The notes under the pieces are model-generated. The model saw nothing but the letters and a program-made list of their open reading frames with translations, did not search any database and had not been told where the DNA came from. The position numbers were made by a program, and so were the translations under genes. A stretch of 8,785 nt of DNA, from the NCBI GenBank assembly GCA_964492545.1, contig CAZBKO010000097.1:1-8785 (forward strand). Reading direction: 5' to 3'. The stretch comes from RGIG1934 sp964492545. Lineage in GTDB: Bacteria > Bacillota > Clostridia > Lachnospirales > Lachnospiraceae. This document shows positions 1 to 6,106 of the stretch, in pieces (within the stretch, counting starts at the first letter, position 1; every line of letters begins with the position of its first letter).

Positions 1-81
1 TACATACTCTGTTCTAAATATTAGTTGTTATTCATGCCTTAACTAAATGACATTGTGCAATTTGCGCCTCTATTTTTATGC

Positions 82-1992
82 TTATGAATTAGCTTCCCAT
101 TCTTCATAAAGTTTCGCAAGCTCTTCATTATTTTTATCTAGATGCTTTTGAATCTCCAGTAATTTGCCAACATTAGTTGCAATTTCAGAATCGCACAGTT
201 GCTTCTCTAAATGCGTATTATCTGATTCTAGAATTTCAATTCTTTCTTCAATCCTCTTTAATTCATTCTGTTGCTTTCTAAGCCTTGCCTGTTCTTCCTT
301 TTGTGTTTTCCAGTCTACTTTTGAAGCAGTATCCTCAATAGAAACCGCCATTTCATTTGATTGATTTGGCACATAAATTGCTTGAAGCTCATCCTTTTTT
401 TCTAGATAGTAATCATAATTACCAATATAATTAATAAGTGTATGACCTGTTAATTCAAGAATTCTTGTGGCAGTTTGATTAATAAAGTATCTGTCATGTG
501 ATACAAACAGGACAGTTCCACTATACCCATTTATTGCTTTTTCAAGAATTTCCTTTGACACAATATCAAGATGGTTAGTGGGTTCGTCAAGAATAAGAAA
601 ATTTGCTTCTGAAAGCATGAGCTTAGCAAGTGATACTCGTCCACGTTCACCACCACTTAAGGAACCAATTAACTTAAAAACATCATCATCTGTAAAGAGA
701 AAAGCAGCAAGTACATTTCTTATTTCGGTATTAGTCATAGAAGGGTAGGCGTCTGCAATTTCCTCAAATATGGAATTCTCCATATTTAGAACATGATGCT
801 CCTGATCATAATATCCAATGGTTACCTTTGAACCAAGTCGAAATGAACCATTATCAGGAGGAAGCAATTCGTTTATTATCTTAAGAATTGTGGTTTTTCC
901 TGTACCATTTGCACCTATAATAGCAACATGTTCGCCACGTTTTATATCGAAGGAAAGGTCTTTGAAAAGAGAATTAGAACCAAAGGATTTACTCAATTCT
1001 TTAACAGAAAGAACATCATTACCGCTTTCAATCTGAGGTGTAAGTGTAAGGTTCATTTCATAATCAAAGAATGCAGGTTTGTCAACACGTTCAATTTTGT
1101 TAAGCATTTTCTCACGGCTCTCGGCGCGTTTAATTGATTTCTCACGATTAAAAGATTTGAGCTTGTCGATAACCTCCTGCTGATGCTTAATATCACGCTG
1201 CTGATTACAATATTTTTTAAGTTCGGCATCGCGAAGCATCTTTTTCTTGTTAGCATAATCTGTATAGTTACCTGAATATACCGAAGCATGAGTTCCTTCA
1301 AGTTCAACAACCTTTGATACTATTTTATTAAGAAAGTATCTGTCATGGGCAACAATAATAACTGCACCATTATAATTAGAAAGAAAAGTTTCCAGCCATG
1401 CAATTGATTCCATATCCAAATGGTTAGTAGGCTCATCAAGTAAAATTACATCAGGTTTGGTTAAAAGTATTTTACCAAGGAATACACGAGTCTTTTGACC
1501 ACCGGAAAGTGTCGATATTTTTTTTGTAAAATCTCCTTCGTCAAATCCTAAACCTTTTAGTATGCCAACGACTTCGCTTTTATATGCATAACCATTCTTT
1601 AGTTCAAAATCATGTGTTGTTTTTGAATAGCGCAAGAGAAGTGCTTCTAATTCGTCACCATCAAGGTGCTTCATATTCTGTTCCATAGTACGAATGGAAT
1701 TTTCCATATTAAGTAATTCCTGCTTAACGGATAAAAGCTCATCATAAATAGTATTTTCACTTGCACTGTCATTGTGCTGCGCCAGATAACCGAGAGTGGA
1801 ATCTTTTGCCAGTATAACGTCACCTGTATCTGGAGATAATTCTCCTGTAATGATTTTTAACAGAGTTGACTTGCCGGTACCATTGGCACCAACAATTGCA
1901 ACTTTTTCATGATTTTCCACATGAAAAGAGCAATTATTTATTATTTGTTTTGAATCAAATGACTTTGATATATTATTGCATGAAAGTATCAT
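82..1992 (-). CDS. ABC-F family ATPase, YdiF/Uup-like translation factor
   Basis: The predicted 636-residue soluble protein has two ABC ATPase domains and no membrane segments, the ABC-F layout. Domain 1 has Walker A GANGTGKST (35-43), signature LSGGQ (162-166) and Walker B VILLDEP (182-188). Domain 2 has GANGTGKTT (360-368), LSGGE (445-449) and FLILDEP (465-471). Both catalytic glutamates (E187, E470) are present. A helical arm-like insert lies at about 78-128. The basic linker between the domains (about 279-297) is where ABC-F proteins touch P-site tRNA. The tail (about 560-636) is a charged coiled coil, as in YdiF, YfmR and Uup. Known members bind the ribosomal E site and relieve stalled translation; some give antibiotic resistance. 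I infer a housekeeping role from the full-length YdiF-like form and the short leader. The ATG at 1992 is chosen over a GTG at 1998 because AAGGAA (2003-2008) is 10 bases from the ATG but only 4 from the GTG. The exact subfamily is uncertain. Confidence 0.93.
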   Translation of the reverse strand: MILSCNNISKSFDSKQIINNCSFHVENHEKVAIVGANGTGKSTLLKIITGELSPDTGDVILAKDSTLGYLAQHNDSASENTIYDELLSVKQELLNMENSIRTMEQNMKHLDGDELEALLLRYSKTTHDFELKNGYAYKSEVVGILKGLGFDEGDFTKKISTLSGGQKTRVFLGKILLTKPDVILLDEPTNHLDMESIAWLETFLSNYNGAVIIVAHDRYFLNKIVSKVVELEGTHASVYSGNYTDYANKKKMLRDAELKKYCNQQRDIKHQQEVIDKLKSFNREKSIKRAESREKMLNKIERVDKPAFFDYEMNLTLTPQIESGNDVLSVKELSKSFGSNSLFKDLSFDIKRGEHVAIIGANGTGKTTILKIINELLPPDNGSFRLGSKVTIGYYDQEHHVLNMENSIFEEIADAYPSMTNTEIRNVLAAFLFTDDDVFKLIGSLSGGERGRVSLAKLMLSEANFLILDEPTNHLDIVSKEILEKAINGYSGTVLFVSHDRYFINQTATRILELTGHTLINYIGNYDYYLEKKDELQAIYVPNQSNEMAVSIEDTASKVDWKTQKEEQARLRKQQNELKRIEERIEILESDNTHLEKQLCDSEIATNVGKLLEIQKHLDKNNEELAKLYEEWEANS

Positions 1993-2002
1993 AAACACAC
2001 CA

Positions 2003-2008
2003 TTCCTT
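2003..2008 (-). promoter_or_regulatory. Ribosome binding site deciding the ABC-F start
   Basis: On the minus strand this reads AAGGAA. It lies 10 bases before the ATG at 1992 and only 4 bases before the in-frame GTG at 1998, so it favours the ATG. The resulting N-terminus, MILSCNNISKSF, resembles the usual ABC-F beginning. Confidence 0.6.
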
Positions 2009-2027
2009 AACCAAATTTATCCGTTTA

Positions 2028-2055
2028 ATTATATCATAACATTGAAAAGAGTAAA
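2028..2055 (-). promoter_or_regulatory. Putative promoter of the ABC-F gene
   Basis: On the minus strand there is a perfect TATAAT (2033 to 2028) preceded by TGA, an extended -10 element. TTTACT (2055 to 2050) lies 16 bases upstream as a 4-of-6 match to the -35 consensus. Transcription would begin near 2021, leaving a leader of about 30 bases. That is too short for the peptide/attenuator leaders known in front of some antibiotic-inducible ABC-F genes. Confidence 0.6.
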
Positions 2056-2072
2056 GAAAATCTGAAAAATTA

Positions 2073-2101
2073 TTGCATTTACTCATTTTGCATTGTATAA
2101 T
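2073..2101 (+). promoter_or_regulatory. Putative promoter of glgP
   Basis: TTGCAT (2073-2078) and TATAAT (2096-2101) are separated by the ideal 17 bases, a good match to the housekeeping sigma-A promoter. Transcription would begin near 2108, about 50 bases before the start codon. I saw no convincing catabolite-responsive (cre) operator palindrome around it. Confidence 0.7.
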
Positions 2102-2145
2102 ATGTTAGTCGTGTAATTTTAAGTACATACAATAATATACTAATT

Positions 2146-2150
2146 GGAGG
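2146..2150 (+). promoter_or_regulatory. Ribosome binding site of glgP
   Basis: GGAGG followed by six A residues directly precedes the GTG start codon at 2157. The strong site and ideal spacing support this GTG as the true start, with no in-frame ATG nearby to compete. Confidence 0.8.
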
Positions 2151-2156
2151 AAAAAA

Positions 2157-4424
2157 GTGAGTAATTTAACAGAAGTATTAAAAGATCAGTTTGGTAAATC
2201 AATTGCAGAATGTACTAACGAAGAAGTATATGTTGGTTTATTGAAGCTTACAAAGGATGAAATTCAGAGCAAGGGTTACAACGAAGGTAAAAAGAAAGTT
2301 TATTACATTTCTGCTGAATTCTTAATTGGTAAATTATTATCTAATAATTTAATTAATCTTGGTATTTATGACGAAATTAGCAAAGAATTAGCTGAAAACG
2401 GTAAAGAGCTTTCAGTTATTGAAGAATGTGAGTTAGAGCCATCTTTAGGAAATGGTGGACTTGGAAGACTTGCAGCATGTTTTATAGATTCAATCGCAAC
2501 ACTTGGAATGAATGGTGCAGGTGTTTCACTTAATTATCATTTAGGTTTATTCAAGCAGGTATTTGAGAATAAGCTTCAGAAAGAAACTCCTAATCCATGG
2601 ATTACAGATAACTGCTGGTCAACCAAAGCAGAAGGTGTAAGCTATGAAGTTCCTTTCAAGGATTTCACTTTAAAATCTGTATTATATGATATAGATGTTA
2701 GTGGATATGATAGCAAAGCAATCAAGTTACATTTATTTGATGTTGATACAATTGATGAGAAGATGGTTCATGATGAAATCAAATTTGATCAGCATGATAT
2801 TGCTAAGAATCTTACATTATTTATTTACCCAGATGACAGTACAAGAGAAGGTCAGTTATTACGTATCTATCAGCAGTATTTCATGGTAAGTAATGGTGCT
2901 CAGTTAGCAATTGATGAAGCCAAAGAAAGAGGAATGAAGGACTTAAGAGACTTAGCTGAATATGTAACAATTCAGATTAATGATACTCATCCAAGTATGG
3001 TAATTCCTGAATTAATAAGATTAATGACAGCTGATGGTCTTACAACAGACGAAGCTGTAGCAGTTGTTAAGAAGGTTTGTGCTTACACTAACCATACAAT
3101 TCTCGCAGAGGCTCTTGAAAAATGGCCAATGGATTATTTAGAGGAAGTTGTTCCACACTTAATCCCAATCATTAAGGATCTTGATAAGAGAGTTAAGAAG
3201 GAATTCGCTGATCCATCAGTAGCAATTATTGATGAGACTAACAGAGTTCATATGGCTCATATGGATATTCATTATTCATACAGCGTAAATGGTGTAGCTT
3301 ATCTTCATACAGAGATTCTTAAGAACAGTGAATTAAATAACTTCTTTAAGATTTATCCAGAGAAGTTCAACAATAAGACTAATGGTATTACATTCCGTAG
3401 ATGGCTTATGCACTGTAACCATGATCTTACTCAGTTTATCGAGAGCAAGATTGGTAGTGGATTTAAGAAGGATGCAGCTGAACTTGAAAAATTATTAAAG
3501 TTTGTTGATGATGATGCTGTATTAGACGAATTATTAGCAATTAAGAAGAATGCTAAGCTTAATCTTAAGGGATTTATTAAGGCTAATGTAGGACAGGAAC
3601 TTGATGAAAATGCTATTTTTGATATTCAGGTTAAGAGATTACATGAGTATAAGCGTCAGCAGTTAAATGTTTTATACATCATTTACAGATATTTAGATAT
3701 CAAAGCAGGCAACAAGCCAGAGACACCAATCAACTTTATTTTTGGTGCTAAGGCAGCTCCAGCTTATATCATTGCTAAAGATATTATCCATGCAATTCTT
3801 TGCTTACAGGAACTTATTAACAATGATCCAGAAGTAAGCCCATACATGAAGGTTGTTATGGTTGAGAACTACAATGTTACAGCAGGTGAGAAATTATTCC
3901 CAGCTTGTGATATTTCAGAGCAGATTTCATTAGCATCTAAGGAAGCTTCAGGTACAGGTAACATGAAGTTCATGCTTAATGGTGCAGTTACACTTGGAAC
4001 AGAAGATGGTGCTAACGTTGAAATTCATCAGCTTGTTGGTGATGACAATATTTACATCTTCGGTGAGTCTTCAGATGAAGTAATCGAGCATTATGCTAAG
4101 GCTGATTATGTATCTAAGGATTATATTAAGAATGACAAGCAGATTGCTGAATTAGTAGAATTTATCGTATCTGATGATATGCTTAAGATTGGTAAGAAAG
4201 AGAATCTTGAGAGATTATACAACGAAATCGTTAATAAAGACTGGTTTATGACATTACTTGATATCAAAGATTATATCAAGGTTAAAGATCAGGCTCTTAC
4301 AGATTACGCTGACAGAAAGACTTGGGCTAAGAAGATGTTAGTTAACATCGCTAAAGCTGGATTCTTCTCATCAGACAGAACAATCAAGCAGTACAACGAT
4401 GAAATCTGGAAATTAGATAAATAA
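2157..4424 (+). CDS. glgP: Glycogen/starch/alpha-glucan phosphorylase
   Basis: The predicted cytoplasmic enzyme (755 residues, GT35 family) uses phosphate to release glucose 1-phosphate from the non-reducing ends of alpha-1,4-glucans, with pyridoxal phosphate as cofactor. Visible family motifs are YYISAEF near the N-terminus, LGNGGLGR (97-104), the NH pair with catalytic-site H313, the phosphate-site motif VKRLHEYKRQ with R494 and K499, and SGTGNMKF with K604, the lysine expected to hold the cofactor. No catalytic block is missing. At 755 residues it is shorter than animal or E. coli enzymes (about 800-840). The shortening includes the N-terminus, so the phosphorylation segment of the muscle enzyme is absent. 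It starts with GTG behind GGAGG. It is flanked by its own promoter and terminator, so it is probably transcribed alone. Nearly all proline codons are CCA and the glutamine codons I checked are all CAG, which suggests high expression. No glycogen synthesis gene is in the window. Confidence 0.97.
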   Translation: MSNLTEVLKDQFGKSIAECTNEEVYVGLLKLTKDEIQSKGYNEGKKKVYYISAEFLIGKLLSNNLINLGIYDEISKELAENGKELSVIEECELEPSLGNGGLGRLAACFIDSIATLGMNGAGVSLNYHLGLFKQVFENKLQKETPNPWITDNCWSTKAEGVSYEVPFKDFTLKSVLYDIDVSGYDSKAIKLHLFDVDTIDEKMVHDEIKFDQHDIAKNLTLFIYPDDSTREGQLLRIYQQYFMVSNGAQLAIDEAKERGMKDLRDLAEYVTIQINDTHPSMVIPELIRLMTADGLTTDEAVAVVKKVCAYTNHTILAEALEKWPMDYLEEVVPHLIPIIKDLDKRVKKEFADPSVAIIDETNRVHMAHMDIHYSYSVNGVAYLHTEILKNSELNNFFKIYPEKFNNKTNGITFRRWLMHCNHDLTQFIESKIGSGFKKDAAELEKLLKFVDDDAVLDELLAIKKNAKLNLKGFIKANVGQELDENAIFDIQVKRLHEYKRQQLNVLYIIYRYLDIKAGNKPETPINFIFGAKAAPAYIIAKDIIHAILCLQELINNDPEVSPYMKVVMVENYNVTAGEKLFPACDISEQISLASKEASGTGNMKFMLNGAVTLGTEDGANVEIHQLVGDDNIYIFGESSDEVIEHYAKADYVSKDYIKNDKQIAELVEFIVSDDMLKIGKKENLERLYNEIVNKDWFMTLLDIKDYIKVKDQALTDYADRKTWAKKMLVNIAKAGFFSSDRTIKQYNDEIWKLDK

Positions 4425-4439
4425 TTTATAACAGATTAT

Positions 4440-4478
4440 AGGGCGGTTCGATTATTTCGGACCGTCTTTACTTTGTTT
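4440..4478 (+). terminator. Intrinsic terminator after glgP
   Basis: An 11-base-pair stem (4441-4451 with 4457-4467, including three G-U pairs) closes a five-base loop. It is followed by a T-rich tail with TTT runs at 4467-4478. It lies 16 bases after the glgP stop codon and should separate glgP from the ruvB cluster. The tail is interrupted by A, C and G, so termination may be incomplete. Confidence 0.8.
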
Positions 4479-4495
4479 AGACAACCTGATTAAAC

Positions 4496-4524
4496 TTGAA
4501 ACATATGTTTGGTTATGCTATAAT
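4496..4524 (+). promoter_or_regulatory. Strong promoter of the ruvB cluster
   Basis: TTGAAA (4496-4501), a 17-base spacer and TATAAT (4519-4524), with TGC directly before the -10 box, form an extended -10 sigma-A promoter. The start site would be near 4531, only a few bases before the ATG at 4537. This argues for translation from the second ATG at 4558. I saw no LexA/SOS-box-like palindrome overlapping it, although ruvB is damage-inducible in some bacteria. Confidence 0.8.
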
Positions 4525-4557
4525 TGTTTTCATATTATGAAAGGATACAGGATTTAT

Positions 4558-5547
4558 ATGGCTAGAAGAATCATTACTACTGATATTCAGAGTGAAGATA
4601 TTAATATAGAGAATAACTTAAGACCTCAATTACTTGACGATTATATAGGTCAGAAGAAGATTAAAGAGAATCTTAAGATATATATAGAAGCAGCCAAGAG
4701 TAGAGGCGAATCATTGGATCATGTTTTGTTCTATGGACCTCCGGGACTTGGAAAGACAACGCTTGCTGGAATTATTGCCAATGAGATGAATGTGCATATG
4801 AAGGTGACATCAGGTCCGGCAATTGAGAAACCAGGTGATCTTGCAGCGATACTTAATGGATTGCAGGAAGGTGATGTACTTTTTATCGACGAGATTCATA
4901 GACTTAACAGACAGGTTGAGGAAGTACTATATCCGGCTATGGAAGATTTTGCAATAGATATAATGATTGGTAAGGGCGCCACAGCTAAATCAATTAGAAT
5001 AGATTTGCCAAGCTTTACACTTGTTGGGGCTACAACAAGAGCAGGAATGCTTACGGCACCACTTAGAGATAGATTTGGTATGGTTAACCGACTTGATTTT
5101 TATGAGACAGATGAACTTCAGAAGATCATAGAAAGGTCTGCAGGAGTGCTTGGCGTTACAATTGATACAGAAGGGGCATGCGAGCTTGCAAAGAGAAGCC
5201 GTGGGACTCCCAGATTAGCCAACAGATTATTAAGAAGAGTAAGAGATTTTGCGCAGGTTAAGTATGACGGCAATATTACCAAAGAGGTCGCAGAATACAC
5301 ATTGGATGTATTGGAAGTAGATAAATTAGGTCTTGATAATGTAGACAGAAATATTCTTAATACAATTATTGACAAATTTGCAGGTGGACCAGTTGGACTT
5401 GAGACACTTGCTGCAACACTTGGTGAGGATTCCGGAACAATTGAAGATGTATATGAACCATATCTTCTTAAGAATGGTCTTATTAACAGAACACCAAGAG
5501 GAAGAATGGTTACAGAACAGGCATATCAGCATTTAGGATTGAATTAA
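4558..5547 (+). CDS. ruvB: Holliday junction branch migration ATPase RuvB
   Basis: The predicted 329-residue AAA+ protein is close to the usual 330-345 for RuvB. Hexamers of RuvB pump DNA through Holliday junctions held by RuvA during recombinational repair. Seen in order are Walker A GPPGLGKT (60-67), Walker B LFIDEIH (108-114), the sensor-1 stretch LVGATTRAG (155-163), APLRDRFG (167-174) with arginines of the inter-subunit active site, a sensor-2 helix RGTPRLANRLLRR (215-227), and a C-terminal winged-helix domain that contacts DNA. An in-frame ATG at 4537 would add seven residues. The ATG at 4558 is preferred because MARRIITT resembles family N-termini, AAAGGA (4540-4545) and CAGGA (4548-4552) lie upstream of it, and the predicted transcript would leave the first ATG almost leaderless. 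ruvA and ruvC, common neighbours, are not adjacent. It heads a cluster with zapA, 64 bases downstream. Confidence 0.97.
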   Translation: MARRIITTDIQSEDINIENNLRPQLLDDYIGQKKIKENLKIYIEAAKSRGESLDHVLFYGPPGLGKTTLAGIIANEMNVHMKVTSGPAIEKPGDLAAILNGLQEGDVLFIDEIHRLNRQVEEVLYPAMEDFAIDIMIGKGATAKSIRIDLPSFTLVGATTRAGMLTAPLRDRFGMVNRLDFYETDELQKIIERSAGVLGVTIDTEGACELAKRSRGTPRLANRLLRRVRDFAQVKYDGNITKEVAEYTLDVLEVDKLGLDNVDRNILNTIIDKFAGGPVGLETLAATLGEDSGTIEDVYEPYLLKNGLINRTPRGRMVTEQAYQHLGLN

Positions 5548-5550
5548 AGG

Positions 5551-5578
5551 TTGTATTTATTGAATAATAGTATATAAT
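5551..5578 (+). promoter_or_regulatory. Possible internal promoter before zapA
   Basis: TTGTAT (5551-5556) and TATAAT (5573-5578) are separated by 16 bases in the ruvB-zapA gap. A second TATAAT lies at 5581-5586, with TTGAAT (5560-5565) at a short 15-base spacing. Boxes like these can arise by chance in such AT-rich DNA, so this is tentative. If active, it would let the division and wall genes be transcribed apart from ruvB. Confidence 0.45.
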
Positions 5579-5597
5579 ATTATAATAGAAACTAAGT

Positions 5598-5604
5598 AAG
5601 GGAG
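5598..5604 (+). promoter_or_regulatory. Ribosome binding site deciding the zapA start
   Basis: AAGGGAG precedes two consecutive ATG codons at 5609 and 5612. The spacing is 4 bases to the first and 7 to the second. The second is therefore more likely, although a one-codon difference has little consequence. Confidence 0.6.
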
Positions 5605-5611
5605 TGCTATG

Positions 5612-6064
5612 ATGTCATCGAAGAATAATACAGAAGTAATAATAGACGGTAAGATATATACTTTAAGTGGGTATGAGAGTGAAGAATACTTACAGAAGGT
5701 TGCTACATATATCAATAATAAGATAGCTGATTTTAAGAAAGATGAGACATATAGAAGACAGGGCTTAGAGGTTCAGAAGGCTTTGTTGGAGCTTAATATA
5801 GCTGATGACTATTTCAAGGCCAAGAAGCAGGCTGATACTTTGGAAACAGAGATTGATTCTAAGGACAAGCAGTTATATGATTTGAAACATGAACTTATTG
5901 CAACACAGATTAAGTTAGAGTCTGCCAGCAAAGAACTTGAGAATGCTCAGAAGGAAGTTGGTGAGTCTCAGAAACAGATAATTAGGCTTGAGACACAGCT
6001 TAAGGAGAAAGAGAAGAAGACTTCCACAAGAACAAGCAAGACTACTAAAGCCGAGCCTCAATAA
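5612..6064 (+). CDS. zapA: Cell division protein ZapA, elongated form
   Basis: The predicted 150-residue protein begins with a ZapA domain (about 5-75). Its start, beta-strand VIIDGKIYTLSG followed by SEEYLQKVATYINNKI, is the recognisable family pattern. ZapA binds FtsZ and bundles its filaments at the division site. The following helix runs on as a charged, heptad-like coiled coil to about residue 136 and ends in a Lys/Ser/Thr-rich tail (about 131-147). Classical ZapA proteins are about 85-110 residues, so the extra coiled coil and basic tail stand out. No signal peptide or membrane segment is seen, so it should be cytoplasmic. Placement between ruvB and a U32/SEDS pair fits a division role. 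Its last codons lie inside a hairpin that holds the stop codon in the loop. The family call is good but rests on the short N-terminal domain. Confidence 0.85.
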   Translation: MSSKNNTEVIIDGKIYTLSGYESEEYLQKVATYINNKIADFKKDETYRRQGLEVQKALLELNIADDYFKAKKQADTLETEIDSKDKQLYDLKHELIATQIKLESASKELENAQKEVGESQKQIIRLETQLKEKEKKTSTRTSKTTKAEPQ

Positions 6065-6082
6065 GGTTCGGCTTTATATATT
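6047..6082 (+). terminator. Terminator-like hairpin spanning the zapA stop codon
   Basis: AAAGCCGAGCC (6047-6057) pairs with GGTTCGGCTTT (6065-6075) in 11 pairs with one G-U. The seven-base loop contains the TAA stop of zapA. The tail TTTATATATT is only moderately T-rich. A ribosome finishing zapA would cover the left arm, so it may act as a weak or translation-sensitive terminator, or as an RNA-stability element, between zapA and the U32 gene. Confidence 0.6.
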
Positions 6083-6106
6083 GACAGGATAGAGAGGTAT
6101 ATTTAT

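Noticed and set aside
54..68. Near-palindrome GTGCAATTTGCGC downstream of the ABC-F gene, considered as its terminator or a protein site.
   Set aside because: Its two arms are separated by a single base, so it cannot form a proper hairpin, and no T-run follows on the minus strand.
82..1992. Antibiotic resistance ABC-F determinant.
   Set aside because: The coiled-coil tail and YdiF/Uup-like form fit housekeeping members, and there is no long attenuator leader. Sequence alone cannot exclude resistance, but nothing here supports it.
4537..4557. Seven-residue N-terminal extension of RuvB from the ATG at 4537.
   Set aside because: It lies about six bases from the predicted transcription start, has no ribosome site, and the extra residues do not match RuvB family N-termini.
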